Below, in pieces: positions 13,031 to 33,200 of a stretch of DNA of 64,000 nt. A program made the translations under genes and the position numbers. Every line of letters begins with the position of its first letter. Positions within the stretch are counted from its first letter, which is position 1. This DNA comes from Hymenolepis diminuta (taxonomy: Eukaryota; Platyhelminthes; Cestoda; Cyclophyllidea; Hymenolepididae), in the NCBI GenBank assembly GCA_900708905.1, contig CAADRB010000003.1:2139292-2203291 (forward strand), read 5' to 3'. The notes beneath the pieces were generated by a model that did no database searches, was not told where the DNA came from, and worked only from the letters and a program-made list of their open reading frames with translations.

Positions 13031-13729
13031 GCGTCCTGATGTTCCAACGGTCATATTTCAGGACTTAACATCTGTGATTTCATGCTCGTGAAGTTGATTA
13101 AATTGACTTATTGTTTATGTCATCTCCATTTATTTGTCTTTTCTCTTAGCCAAAGTGGCAAGTTATTACTAGGTAAAAAGATTTCATCATGGAATACTTA
13201 ACTTTTCAGAAACGATAAACTATCTTTAGTATGCCAGAACGAAGATAGAAATGGGATAGAATTGAATCTCTTCTATTACTGTGCTATACATGTACCAGAA
13301 ATAATTATCGGGTCAGGAGTCATTTAAATCATTCGGAATATGACCAGAATAAACAACATACATACAGAATAAGCAGTTAATTAACCTTACAGATAAATAA
13401 TAATGAACTTCAAAGAATATTCAAGAATTTATAATAGAGGCGGACTCATCAATGGTGCAAATGCCACACCAAACAACAAAATTTGTGGTTATCATTAAAA
13501 ATTATTTTTATAAACTAATTAGCCTCCAAACAGACCAAAAATCCCAGAACTCACTGATAACACATAAGTACCTTAAAGATAGGCTTTACTCCAAAATTAG
13601 GTATGGTAACGATCCTCCACTTTAGCACATTTTGACAAATATTCAAACTTTAAGAATAATTAACGGTAAATTTTTAGCATAAATTTTCCTGTATAAAATC
13701 TACTCCTTTTTTACCCAACAGTAACACTT

Positions 13730-13940
13730 TGCGCTGGTAGTACAGTGGTTAACACATTAGTTAACGTAACAGTGTGAAGTCAGATATAACGGGTCCAATG
13801 ACCATCGATGCTTACCCAGTGTGCAGAATGGGCAACCGCACTGGTTAAGTTTGGCTGATAAGGGGGCTGGCGGAATTCGACTTTATCACCAGGCAAGCTA
13901 AATGATGTCACCTCCTAATCTAAAATGAGCGTTGGAAAAT
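13730..13940 (+). repeat. tRNA-derived SINE copy
   Basis: GCTGGTAGTACAGTGGTTAA resembles a tRNA box A region; GGGTCCAATGACC is a decayed box B. The SINE body follows: GGGCAACCGCACTGGTTAAG, TTTGGCTGATAAGGGGGCTG, and CACCTCCTAATC...AATGAGCGTTGG. Contains a small internal insertion near the head. Confidence 0.75.
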
Positions 13941-16900
13941 TTTTTCCTAAATAGGCATGGAAAATTATGATTTAATCTATAATTATTAAAAAGTGATCAT
14001 AGAAATAGTTCAAGACAAGTGATATCATGAAAGAGCAAGCAGAAAAGTTCACATCTCCTCTATTCTGCACAATTTTATCCAGAGTAAGTAAAAACCTTTT
14101 ACAAAAGTTTAAAACTGTAGTAATTTGCTGATATTTTTCCAATGTTTATTTTACATTGAATTCATTTAATCAATAACAGTTCGTGTTACAAATACAATTT
14201 GGGCATAAAGATGTTTATCTTTTAATGTTACTAGGATAGTAAAATATGAAAATTTGTTTCTTTAAAAGAAAGACATCTCTCCGGAACTCGGGTTGCTGTC
14301 TGTGCCTCTTTGCGCTTAATATTTTCAGGGTAATTAAGGAGTTCATTTCTGTTAGAGATAAGTTTTCAAGAGATAGGAGGATAATTGCGCGGGTTTTCAT
14401 TAACGGAGATTTGAACCCTTTGTACTTTTATTGTCTTTTATTTCACAATCCAACTCTAATTTGTTTGATGTCAGAAGAAAAGTAACATGAGAAATTGATC
14501 ATTTTTAAATAATAGAAGATTGTGTCACTCCCATCTTCATTTCTGCTTAACATCTTGCTATTGTAAGTTGGAATCTACTCCAATGAAACCGGTTGAGACG
14601 TTTTAACTTAATGGATCTAACTGAGCAGTGTTCACTTAAGGTAATATAGTCGGTTTTTGTCCCCATTTGTTGCTACCTTAGGTATTAACTACTTAAAGTC
14701 GTAACTCACATTGATTTAGTACAAGGTAAATAAAAAAATTGACATCTGTTCTAACCTACTCTTTTTCCCTCTCAGATATATGTGGATAGTTGTAGTAGGA
14801 AGATTTTGCTGTCCTTCACAAAATAATAAATTATTTTTTTCCATCTTGAGTGTGGTATCTACATATAGACATGAAGCAATAACAGCTGAAATACAATCGC
14901 TTTCTATTGATCACATTTTGACCAATTATTACGTACCACCCAGCCAATTTTCCGATTGTGTCATTTATTTATAGAATGTAAACAACTGGAAATCAACATC
15001 GAATGAGTATTCGCACTTATTGTAAACAAACGACATTCCGTCAGTATTCGGTATTTCGATTTCATAGCCCCTCTAAAACAGCGAATATATGATAATCAAA
15101 TCTTGCATTCCTTGGACTTGCTTGATTTCAATTGTGAATGATCATCACATTTCAGCCTAAAAATACTGACTATATACAGAAACAAATGAAATTTCATAGT
15201 CCACACTGTATTCAAAGGAAAAAGCGATATGAACTGTATTTTAAGCAACGATTTCCCGTCATTAGGGAAGTATATTTACTCCGATATGAACTAACTGACT
15301 ACCTCGTTTGCCAATAATTACATTGCTAGGTAGGAGTGAGGAAATACAGTAATAAATAATTTGATGTACGGGAGATGGCACCCGTGAACATCATTCAAGT
15401 GCTTCAAAAATATTCGAATTGGCTTTCTTTTAACAGATATAATTTAGTAGCACTCTCAAAATAGATCCCCAGACACATTTTGCAATATCAGCCAATTTTG
15501 AATATGATGTCTGGAGTTTTTTGTTTGAAAAATCATAAACTGTGAAAGAAGCTTATACTTGGGCAGCGCTCTCAAGTGCAGCTAGGTAATGCAATTACGT
15601 GGAAAGCCTTAGTTGAAAGGTGGGAAGCATATTTTCTTCCATCAATTGCAAAACGTTCTCGAAAACGAGCTAAAGATAATCTCCTTAAAGTAGTTTTCAA
15701 AGTTTATCAAGTTTGAAAGATCATTTGATGTGTGCACATTATAAGATTTACAGTAAAATCATGCCACTACCTGCTCACGAGGTTAGTGAGGGCGCTCGAT
15801 GTAGAAAATTTGCAATTAAGTATTTCATCATGTTTTAGAGAGTGTAGGACAGCACAATTTGCTTTTTTTATAATATTGAAGAGCAGCAACTAAGAGAAGA
15901 TAAATAATGAAATGCAATGTCATTTGGTGTTGTAGTCTGTTGAAGAGAAGCAAATGTCGCAATATTTACTTCAAAGACGGTTTAAGCTAACGGATCCTAT
16001 AAAACAAGATTTTCGAAGTGAACTTATGGAGATAATGAAGGAGAACCTACTCTTTATTCAGCATAATTTGTTATAACTGAAATTTAGATGTGATATATTA
16101 ATAGCAATATTCTGAATGCCAAACTTAGAATAGGAGTCAAATAGGAGTAAGAAGTGTGCATCGATTTTGGGGCCTTTTGATTTAACTCATTTTTTCCATT
16201 TTCTTAATTCCATTCTACTTATGATATATCACCCATCCTTTAAGCTATGCACCGATCCCTCCATTATTAAATTATTTCTTAGTGAACATCACTCTACTTT
16301 ACTGGCAATAAGAAGGGCACCTTCTCTTTGTTTTCGTCAAATATAAACTTTTTCGGCTCCGTCCCCATCCTTTCCTATTTGGTGGTAGCAAAGCTTGTAA
16401 AACTTGGGAGGATAATAGCTTAGCAAGTTTTGTTCGTAATGCATTGGTACCTCCTAAGCTGTGATCATTTCTAAATAGATATAAAACTGCACCAAGAATT
16501 GCATAGACCAGCAACCACAGGGTGTTCGCGAGTATTCACGATTTATTAAACAGAGTATAGGGATAGAGAAATTAGATATTGGAAAGCTCGCAAAGAGGAA
16601 CTAATTGGCCAACAGGAATAGTTACTATCATGATTTGTACTGGTATCCGGGTGTCAGTGTTAAACTACATGATAGGCCCCTTCTGGACCAAGCAAACTTG
16701 AGTATGATTGATTCTCGCCCCCTCCCTCCCCACGTCGTAAAATTCGTCTAATCTTCCATCTAATCAGCTGTGCTTGGCACAATATATTCCTCTATGCTCG
16801 AGACCAAATGTGTTCACTTTGAGGCCTTCTCGGGCTTTGCACATAGTACTCAATCCGTCACATATGATTTTTGCCTTACATGTCGAGTCCTAACTGTATA

Positions 16901-18889
16901 CTAACCCATTTATCTCCTATAATTACGGTATTTTGATTGATAGCTGAGAGTAATAATTAAAAGTATTTTGCACAGTGAGAAAATAATGGGAAAAATAAGT
17001 CAATTTTGCAATGTGTGACAAAGATATCGTCGTTATCCATGGTAACTCAAAACGTGCATTTGCAATGTTAAATCATGGCAAGCACCTAAAAAGAAGGGAG
17101 AAATAATTGAAAAAGTTTTGCTGGGTGCTGAGAAGAGCAGGAAACACAGATATTTCGAGTTTTTTTCTCGCCTTTTGTTTCTGTTTTCGGTATATGTTAA
17201 TGTAAGGATACGACGATCTGAAATGATTTCGCAACCATTCCAGTTAACATATGTTTTAAGGTAACTATTAACAGAGCCTCTAATTTGGTGGATCATTAGT
17301 GGACTAGTGTTGATCGATTCACCAATATCTTCACACTTCAGATTTTATTTACTTATAGTCAAATATTCCAACATGCATTTCAGCATAAGTGCGTAGATAC
17401 CGTAATATTTGCTAACGAAAAACTGATTAGATAATCAACCTTCAGTAATCTGCTTTAATCGGTCAAGACTGACTATAGTCAAGAAGACGGAGCGTTAATA
17501 ATAACCGGGTTTTGATCACCCGCTATGTTGACAGCAGTTTCGCCGTTCTATTTATACTAGTTTTAGAGGCTAATGATGTCATTATTTGCAAAAGCTAGAA
17601 TATGACAGGGCATATGTCGGTTAGGCAAGTTCAGAAATACAACAAACTACAATGCTTACATGAATGCAATTTTGAGATCTTATTCTACGCGAAACTTTAT
17701 CAGGAGTCATGAGAAAATATACTTCGCTGTGGATTTCCGCATTTTATTCTCATTTATTCATGATCGACTTCTCATAATCGAATACGAAGATATCAATCAG
17801 TCGTTCGCAATCCTCGAAAACTATCTCTGGTTTTCATTTGGGAACACCATTAAGTAAGCACGAGTGACAAGACTTTTGTAAATTCCTTAAACTTATTGTT
17901 ATCAAATAAAATTCGAATGCATCTATGAGCTCGGCATGACTTATTCCTTTAGTATGTGAGTGATTGTTTGTATAAATTGGGTTTCATTATAACAAATAGC
18001 TTTTTTACGTTAAACAATGATTATGATTTTTGCTTCACTAATACAAGGCATCTTAATCGGATATTTTTAGGCGTGGCATCAAGTTTTACATTGACAAATA
18101 ACTCCCGGCGATAAACGAAATCCGATGTCATTTCTATAATGGAGTCTCGAGTGGCATAGGCGACTGCGAACGAATGTTTATGACCAAATCGGATTTCCGA
18201 TAGAGCTTCATGTTATTTAGTTCTTCCCCTACTTTTCGTTCATAAAATAGCAACAAATAACTTCTTTGTATGACTTTTAAATTAGAGTGTTTCTTCTAGA
18301 GCTTCGAGTTATCGCAGGTGTTCTTCTTTGGTTGTCTATTTAAGTAAATTTGCCAAATAAAGAGCTGGTATTAAAAGCAAAATTATCGACAAGTCTGCAA
18401 ACGAACCCGCAGGATTGACAGGCTTTCATATCTTGACAAAGACAATATTAAAATTTTTAAAAATTTATAAGAGATAAAAATAGATGTTTGAGAAAATATC
18501 TTATATGATTTGAAGCAGTATACGTTCAACAAAAGAATATGAATAATATAAGAAGTGAAATTAATACAAGATCATTATTATTAAAGTTTATCAAATAAAT
18601 TTTAAATCAAATTTACCGCGAATATACAATCAGATGAAAAGAAGTTTGAAATTTGGAAACCTTGATCATAACAAAAAAAGATATCCATTGAGATCGATTG
18701 GCATTTGTTTGTCCTAAAGATCTTTGTTTCTATTCAGGATTTCTATCATTTTCGGAGTTACATATTCTCAATCCAACCTATTTCTGTTTATTTTGAGTTC
18801 TGCGAATAAGCTTACTCTATGTAATTTAAAATGACTTAACTCTAGAAAATTCTCAAGCATATTAAGGAAAGTGTTAGTAACAGAATTAA
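13941..18889. other. No gene recognised
   Basis: About 5 kb of AT-rich sequence. The frame 16514-16299 (minus) has one hydrophobic run (LLVYAILGAVLYLF) with a stop shortly before it and no clear splice sites. Nothing else stands out. Confidence 0.55.
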
Positions 18890-19010
18890 ACACCGCTGTT
18901 GGTCATCCACATCAGTAGATGTGAAATGGCCTCATTATCTGACTTGACGTTGACCAATGCACCACAAGGTGTTGCCCATTTCACCGAGGTAAAACCACAT
19001 TCAAAATGAG
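18890..19010 (-). repeat. tRNA-derived SINE fragment
   Basis: Reversed, it reads the head region: GTGCATTGGTCAACGTCAAG, then TCAGATAATGAGGCC. The body is largely missing. Confidence 0.55.
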
Positions 19011-20024
19011 ATATAACCAGGGATCGATTTAACCAGAACCTAAATTAGGGCATTACTTCAAAGGTAAAAATTAGCACTTAACTTAACAATGAACAAAGAA
19101 CGGTGAAAGGCAACGTTGTCAATTGTGAGGGATAATAGCCGAAAAAAAGCAGAGCACTATTGTAGATGCCACTATTCCACAAAAAATACTATCAGAGGCA
19201 ACTTCAAGAGCCCAGCTTGCGAATGAGAAAGACAACGAATGTTAAACTGACTTGCGTCAGAATGTTATTCCAATTATGATATTAATGCCAGAATATCTCC
19301 GAAGGATTTTTGAGGCATTGCAAATTGTGAATGGAAGCAACATTCCCGGAAGCATTAAAGTAGTAAAAATCCCAAAAGTTTCTACTCCCTTCAGTATGAA
19401 AATCCAAAAGATATGCTTCCACTTATCTGAACACTAGGAGTACTAGCTTTGTAAATAAACGGACGATTATTATTTAGTTCATATATAAATATTAGGGTCT
19501 CGCCCACTCGCCCAATATGATAAGAAATAATACCCCATTGAGAGACAAAGTTCGAACCCATCCGTTAAAAACTAAGTAAAACCATTTATCGACTGAAGAT
19601 ACGAGTCAGACGACTATTACTACCAGACAGACGTTGGTCAAGTCGTAAACATGGGGAGATAACGGTGTACATATTTACTGACCGGACTGACATCGACGAG
19701 TAAGTGTTCAACGAATACCTATTCCCCAATCTTTAAAGACAAACGTGGAATAGTTTTTATTACCTCTAAGTTTTTAGCAACAAGGGTGGCTTTACGTTTC
19801 CAATATGTTTGTGTCCAGCCCATATACCATTTCAAAATTCATTTTATGCTTTCCTACAACTGATGAACCTAATTAGCCACGTCTTTTAATTTCTTAAGGC
19901 TCACAATTGTCCGAGCTCTTCCGAAGGAAAGATAACCAATGACAGGAAGGCGTTAACAAGACTTAACACGGATTGATTGAAGACATCCTGGAGCCACTTT
20001 ACGTTCCGTTTTTTAACAAAAAAA

Positions 20025-20115
20025 ATAACCAGTGCCGCACATCACCGATGAGCACCAACTCCATGACCTCTAACCTGACAGACGTGCACTTTAACCACAG
20101 CTCAACTAGTCTGCA
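20025..20115 (-). repeat. tRNA-derived SINE head fragment
   Basis: Reversed: GCTGTGGTTAAAGTGCACGT, TCAGGTTAGAGGTCATGG and GTGCTCATCGGTGATG, which match the head of the family. Confidence 0.6.
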
Positions 20116-20379
20116 TGACAGAGAAAAATGTGCTCATCAAGCCACTTCTATGAACTATTTCAATTGATCACTAAACCACCAATGGATTTCAAACCTGTGA
20201 TGTCTAATATTACAAAACACACAGCCAATCAATGCACAAATAACTGCTATAAACTAAATGTTGTGCCAATGACTATCTTAGCAGGAGGAAAACTAAAGAA
20301 TACGCAGTCAAAAAAACGACGAAACTTCAGTTTATACTGGAAGTCAATGATTCTTTGCTCGACCAAAAAGCGGATGCAT

Positions 20380-21060
20380 ATTAGAGGTGAGGCGAAACGG
20401 GAAGAGTTGAGGGGAGACAAATAGAAGTGGAGATGTGTGAGTAGAAAGAGCACCGAGAGATAGAAAGACGCCAACCCAACCAACAACAGTGTTAGGTTAA
20501 GAGTGAGAGAGTGGACATGCGTTGACGACGTATTATATATGATGAAGGAAGGAGAAAGTACACTCGAAGCCATTTTGGAAGACAAGGGAGTGTAAATTTG
20601 AGGGTGGGGGTAGAAATACATCGCGCGTAAAAAAAACTAGGACAGGGGTCGGAGAGGATTGGGTAGGGTAAGAGAGTAAAATCAAATCTAAAACATATGG
20701 ATTAAATAAAGAGGAGGCGAGATAGCGTTAATCAGAGAGAAGAGAGAAAAAAGAGAAATCATGCAGCCGCAGTCTTATTTACACAACGTACATAGAGGGG
20801 GGACGTGAGTCTTTTGTTTCAATAGACGGGGTTGATAGAACTGAAAGCGCATTCATTGCCTGTGACACACACAAACATACACAGAGCGAAAGAAGACAGA
20901 GAGAAGGCGGGGAGGACGAAATTTGCATAACCAATCAAAATAATGGGTGGCGTGGTAGTAGTATCGTATCATCCTACAACTTCTTCGTTCTATTTCTCTT
21001 CTGCAAACAGAAAAAAGAGACGGGAAGAGTGGGTGAGTGTAAGAGGAATAGTGAGAGCGC
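20380..21060. other. Purine-rich low-complexity stretch downstream of the Rab stop
   Basis: Many GA-rich runs on the plus strand, directly 3' of the Rab coding sequence (minus strand); part of it may be that gene's 3' UTR. The open frames here (for example 20621-20247 minus) are by-products of the skewed composition. Confidence 0.5.
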
Positions 21061-21081
21061 GCAGTGACATACAGGGATGGA

Positions 21082-27019
<5,938 letters not shown>

Positions 27020-28384
27020 TTTTCCTAATTTGGTCTCAATACAAGCAGTCCGGCACCCATACAAAATTATTAGGTTAAACAAACAAAATTCATAGAACAA
27101 ATAGTACAGTAGACTAATTCCTAAAACATTTTAACTAAATTCAACAAAACAACTTATTTATTCATACAAATTATTAACTTATTTACAACAATTTCACTAT
27201 TAGTTTTATTAAGTAACGATATTCTTTTTGTAAATTAACTTGAAACTTTTTCATTCCCCGGCATTAAACTTTAAATGAATTTTTCGCATCATTTATGCTT
27301 AGATGCTCGTTTATATTCATTATTCTCTGCTCATTTTAGATCATCTAAAAATACTTTTTTGGACGAAATTATCTGTTAACTAACTCCACCATATGACGTT
27401 AGAATTATTATGGGCTATTACATCACACCTATTTATCTGCACAAATATAAGTTACAGTAACGTGTAAACTAAATTGATTTAATGAAGATTTGGGGTAATA
27501 ATTATGGGTTATATTTAATTTTTTAAAATAATGACCATCGTTGTCATTAAAGCTAAATATTGATGGATAATTGAATGTAAATCATTAAAAGCAAAACACG
27601 TAAAGCACGCAATCGTTTCGACGTACTTTTTCAGATATTTATTATTAATATTTACCATTATTTTGTCCCTGGGACTAAACCCTTTTAACGTGGCATCAAA
27701 AACCTGCAAACAATGGAATGCAGTTGATATTGGTCTTACACACGTATATTCTCCTAATATGAAGCCTTAGATCATAAGCAATAGACTTATAAATATGCAT
27801 TATAACAAAGATGACTGGTTATAACAAATGATATTTGGCAAGCAAACTATGCCAGAAGATTAGAGGCCGAGTAATGAACAAATACAGTCCAAAGGCAAAT
27901 TGACCGAGAATTGGGGGTGGAGACAAACCATGTGCATTTCATCAGATTTTCTAAATTTGGTAAGTGAACTATTCCATTGGAGTTAAATTTCCACTACTAA
28001 CTGCTCCTTTAGGTTTCTACATATTGTTTTTTAAAATGTAGTATTTGAGAAGTTTGGCTACCTCACTAAGTATAGACACATTATGTTACGGTTTTTTAAT
28101 TATTATCCAAATGAAATCTTATTGTGCCTAAGAATTTGACATTGAATATTTTCATAGTTGTTTGTGGTTTCCAGTTCTCTGAACGATTCTATGGAAGATT
28201 CCAGTAATACGACGGCTTTTTGGTTTGCAATTGATAACAGGTTCTCTCCTAAGACAATAAATTTTCCAGATATCTATAAACCTATTAAGTCAAAACTCGC
28301 CAAATTTTATTTCTGTCTTGATCGAGTACTTAAAAAAATCAACCTGTAAACAATACTAGATCAATTCCGGGATCGGAATATTCG
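27020..28384. other. Upstream region of the Rab gene; nothing recognised
   Basis: Should contain the promoter or 5' UTR introns of the minus-strand Rab gene, but no promoter element can be named from sequence. Very AT-rich. Confidence 0.5.
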
Positions 28385-28730
28385 AATCTTTATATAAAGT
28401 TTTATAATAAAGTTATGTAAGCCAGGGCCACATCGATCAATAGATGGGATAGGTTAATTCATTCACGTCTCTAGATTATTACGCAGGTGGCCGGAAAGCC
28501 ACTCCAATTTATTGATAAACAAATCAGGTTTATACACGAAAAATTACTTCGTTAGACATCAGTTATGTCCCGTCGTCGATGTATCTGAGTTATGATTGGC
28601 CTCTATTTAGGTATCTATGTCCAAATACACACATAACTGGACTGTCCGTTGACACTGTGGTCCAGATCTTATCGCCGGTGAATCATGTCTAATCGCCACG
28701 TCATGATAGACATTTGCTAGCTATAATAGT
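28385..28730 (+). repeat. Repeat family B, copy 1
   Basis: Shares with the copies at 29410-29740 and (inverted) 35115-35436 an ordered set of blocks: GCCACATCGATC, CCAATTTATTGATAA, AGGTTTATNNA, a GTCNCGTCGTCG run, a CAAACACACAG-like block, AGATCTTATC, and ATAGACATTTGCT near the end. Non-coding. Class not identified. Confidence 0.7.
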
Positions 28731-29004
28731 TTACTACAAAAGTTTTGTACAAAAAGAACCTCTTTGTAAATCGTTGACCCAATGCATTGCCCTTGACGAC
28801 CTTTAAAGTTATTTAAGGTTATGTTATAATGCGATGAATTGTAGGAGCTATGTTCTACATAACAAAATTATTGATGTCTGAATATTCGTACGAGTGGGAT
28901 CAATCGAATATGGCTGCAATATTATCCAAATATTTCACAAGATGTTAAGAAATACATAGATATATACTCATTAAAATACAACACTCTTATTTTGATGTGG
29001 TGTG

Positions 29005-29295
29005 GTCGGAGCCACATTATGGAATATGTTAGGTAATTCACGTTGCTATAACAATTTGAAAGTGACCAAGAAAGCCATCTCGATTTATTTGTAAACAAAT
29101 AATTTTACGTACAAATGTTTCTGAGCTCTTAGTCCAACACGTCCAATTGTTAGTGTCAACGCCAAGTGACTGGCACCTGTCTAAGTCCCAGATTCCACAA
29201 ATGGATCACCTGCGATTAGATACTCTTATTTAGTTATCATGGTTCTGAATCGCTAGTCGCTAATTGACTACCGATTGTTATGAATAGCAGGTTTA
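29005..29295 (+). repeat. Repeat family B, copy 2 (strongly degraded)
   Basis: Lies between copies 1 and 3 in the same orientation. Retains GAGCCACATTATGG, a GAAAGCCATCTCGATTTAT block and a late GTCGCTAATTGACT part. Similarity is weaker than between the other copies. Confidence 0.5.
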
Positions 29296-29409
29296 TTAGG
29301 TGGTGTCTCCGCATTAATACTATCTATCAAAAAGGAAGTTTTTTGTCCGAATTTGGCGGCTTTATTTGAGACTAATTCCAATCATATGATTTTTTCAGAC
29401 AAATGGGAG

Positions 29410-29740
29410 TTGTTATGACGGGAAAGATCTACCTGAGCCACATCGATCGAATAGGCAGCATAAGTCAAATCACTCATGTCGTCAGATCAGTTCGGAGGTA
29501 GCAGGCAAGCCACCCCAATTTATTGATAAGTAAATTAGGTTTATGTATGTATTTTCCTCGTCAGAGGTCAGTCATGTCTCGTCGTCGGAGTCTCGGCTTG
29601 ATGATCGACATCTGTTTTGGTATCAATGTGTAAATAGACAAACACACAGCTGTGGACATTATATTGGAGATCTTATCATCAGTTAATCGTTTCTAATCGT
29701 CAGGTGCCAATAGACATTTGCTGTCTATAGTAAGAATGTC
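29410..29740 (+). repeat. Repeat family B, copy 3
   Basis: Well-kept copy: GAGCCACATCGATCGAATAG, AAGCCACCCCAATTTATTG, TCATGTCTCGTCGTCGGAGT, and a final AATAGACATTTGCTGTCTATAG. Same orientation as copies 1 and 2, so the three form a loose direct cluster. Confidence 0.7.
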
Positions 29741-29969
29741 GATCATTCCGGAACCAGAACGATTTTCAGAATGCTACTGATGGCCCATGATTTATTAGCT
29801 TGCTTTCAGAGGTCAATTTATCAACATGTATACATGACAAGCAGACTAATGTTTTCAAAATTAATGTCTACGCAACTTCACGTGCCTTTTGTACTGTTAT
29901 AAGCCATATTTATCAAAATTCGCAAAAATTTTTCCCATGCTTAATTGCAGCACAACGCTGCTAAGTAAG

Positions 29970-30248
29970 TGTTAGAAGGAATGATAACAATTTTCCCCCG
30001 CTCCCAATATTTCTTCTATGAATAAAAATGTAATTTCTTTCTTTATTTCCCCGCAGATAAAGGACACTTGATAATTGCGCTTATTTGTTTATGCTGATAC
30101 TGACTGAGAGTGAGTTTGGTTGATACACGCGTGTTGACTATAACGTGTTTTGTGATTTGCCGTAGGTTAAGTTGCGATATTACCGGGTTTCTAAATTTTT
30201 GACTCTGTGAGATTACTACCAGGACTTTTATCTGATTACGTTATAATA
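29970..30248 (+). repeat. Solo LTR of the gypsy family, with 5-bp target duplication
   Basis: Starts TGTTAGAAGGAATGA and ends GTTATAATA; it resembles the LTR at 62544-62250 along its whole length, including CCAATATTTCTTCTATGAA and ACACGCGTGTTGACTATAAC. GTAAG is present at both 29965-29969 and 30249-30253. There is no internal region, so the element probably recombined between its LTRs. Confidence 0.85.
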
Positions 30249-30253
30249 GTAAG

Positions 30254-33200
30254 TAATTACATCTGTTATTATTTTAATGACGAGATGCAAAATTTTCTCC
30301 TTTAATGCAAAAATATGATTTTAATTGATTTGAACTGTTTGGATATTATTTGTGAATCTGTCTTGATCCTATCAAAAAGTTACTAAAGTGATATTTTCCA
30401 TTTAGTGTTAGAAATCGAAATTTTCCAAAAGATTTCTCAGTGTCTTGTTGCAGATAATGGAAGCATGTCGCAGGTTACAAGTACAAATTAATCCATTGGG
30501 TATAAATGTTCTGGTGACAAATTTTACACCGAAAGTTTTCGAAAGCATTTAGTAATAAAGTTATTTCATAAGGAGACAAAACAGATATCAATAAAGATAT
30601 CATTTACCCGATTCACCTCGTTAAACTGATTTTAAGTTCACAAGATTATTGAAATTCACAATAGAATAAACAAATTTCACCTTTTATTAGAATAAGTCAG
30701 TAATTGAAACTGAAGCTTTTTGAGGTTTTGCAATAATCCATTTATAATGGATTAATGAATTGATTTTCCCTTTTTCTCAAAAAGTTCCTTTCCACAAAAT
30801 GGTGTCACAGGTATACATTAAATTGCTGAAAATTATAACGTCAAATTTCACGTGATATTATTTTACGATACGCAGATGAGTAGAGAAACACTCAAAAAAA
30901 ATAAATTTTAATTATTGGTGTGTTGGAAATAAACGAACAAGAATGAACCTGAATGGTGTTTGGATAGTTTAAGTGCGAACACACATGATATTCGATGCCT
31001 CTAACCAATGAGATTTCAGTGTGAGCACACATCCTCATTCTTTGAGAAGATGGAAGATGAAACGCACGCAATTGATTGCAAGAGCGCAGTCTATCCGCGC
31101 TCGTAAAAATGCATACATAAGAGGGTGTAAGTTTAAGAGAGATTGCAAACTCCTCCAAATGAAATGGCTGCCTGGCTGACTGAGCTGGATGAGTGAACGT
31201 GAGGCTCCTTCTCGTGCATGGATATTTTTCTGAGATTCCTTTTATTTCAAGAATAACTGGCCATGACTAGAAAGAGCACTCACATCCACAACAGCTCAAA
31301 ACACCCTATGGGGTATCGATTTATCAATTTCATCATTGCTATTTTATATGTTTTATTTTTTTAATTTTTAAACCTAAACATTTAGCAAGATATTTTATTT
31401 AGTTCGATTTCTATTTCTCGGAGGATCAAGCAAAATCAATGCCATTTAAAACAACATTTGAAATCTGCATAACGCTTCTAATTAAAATCACATTAGATGT
31501 TATGCGCTTACTCTTGTATTTTAGGAAATTTGCTCAGAGGGAAACTAGATCTTAATATTCATATTTCAATGAAAATACTGTTTGCAAAAATGTCATCAAG
31601 TTAGATAATGCAAATCCATTAAAATGAGATATACTAAAAAAATATACATTCCCAAATGCCCTAAATTTAGCTTAAAATGAGATTTCTTAGTAATTTATCA
31701 CGTAAATTTACATGATGCATTAGTTTTACCTTAGACCCTTTATTTAAAATAAGACACATATTAGTTTAATCAAATCATAATCAAAATCATATATTGACAA
31801 CAGCGGCGCAGAATTTTCCGTAAGACATATTTTTAAATTACCTGTGAACTGATGAATCTATGAAGATCCAAAATCAGTTTTTGGTTAAATAAAAATTTCT
31901 CGAAAATATTTTACTATTTCATTGGCTTTATGAGGAGATCAAACCGTTTCACTATAGTTCGTCATGATTAACTTTTTTTGCATATGAAACATAAAGGGGA
32001 CTTATTTAGATTTCCTTAAAAAACTAACAATATAAGTGGCGATACACTTTAAACGGGACTGAGCACGTAAGATCATTTCAGCATGTTATAGCCTTGATTG
32101 ACACAAAGATATAGTTCTTCGAAGGTCGTTAAATTTAATTAATGCACCACCAACTGTCAATAATAATAATGATAACATCCACAGCAGAACATTTACGATT
32201 CACTTGCATGGAAGTCTGCATACCAGCTTAAGTATACTGCTCAGTCACTTCAGCCAGTTATTTGTTTTAAAATGATTCTGATAGAAGGTAAAAGAAGCTT
32301 TCAGAAAAACAACAAAACTGCCTTGTTTATTGAATGCTGGAACGTCCTAATTATTCTAAATTAATTATCATCCCGCTTTTCTTTCTTAATAAATTTCACT
32401 AATGTATTATAAAGAAATCGATGGCGTATGATTAGAATGATAAAATCCAGTCCGACTATACTGGATCAGAACTACGTGTTAAAATTTGTATAATGGAAAG
32501 GCTGATAAGTGTACAAAATGTATTATTACCATCAGAAATATCAAATACAGTAGTAATTTATTATTTTCAAAGCTTTTCTGGAGGGATTTCAATTTGCTTA
32601 TATAAAAACAAGATAATAATGATATATTCCACAATTAGTAGTAATTTGTGTATCTTATTTACTAGGAATTAATACCTTTCAATGATTAACCTCAATTTCA
32701 GAGCATTACAAATGGGTTCATAAAAACTCACTTTTTATTGCATTACTGAATGCAATATATAAAGCCGCTTATATGAGCGTCATAAATTAAAATATCACAT
32801 CTCAAAATATAGCATTCCAAAAGTATGCGGCAATGGTAGAGTATATTTTAGTAAACAATAGTTTTTAATACGAAGAAATAATCGTTTTATTTATCCACTT
32901 TCTAAATGATTTTCTTTCACTGCTTTTTGACAATTAAATCTACCACTATAAAGAATTTTAGATGATCTCAATCAAGTAATAAAGTTGAAATTATTGTACA
33001 TTATCTTTACAGTTGCCCTCGGTCATACTTGGTTTAATAGGTAATCAAAACAGTGAGGAATTAAAAAACCGGAATCGCTTTTCTCCCCGCTTATGCTAGT
33101 TACTAATATTGGGAAGTAACACGGGAGCAAACAAACCAACATTTTTTACAAAAATTCTGAAAATCAAACTGTACAATAACAACGCAAATTAATCAGGACC

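Noticed and set aside
16299..16514. Minus-strand frame with a hydrophobic segment
   Set aside because: Single short frame, stop close upstream, no convincing splice sites and no family match recalled.
20247..20621. 124-codon minus-strand open frame
   Set aside because: It lies in purine-rich low-complexity sequence; its length is explained by composition.
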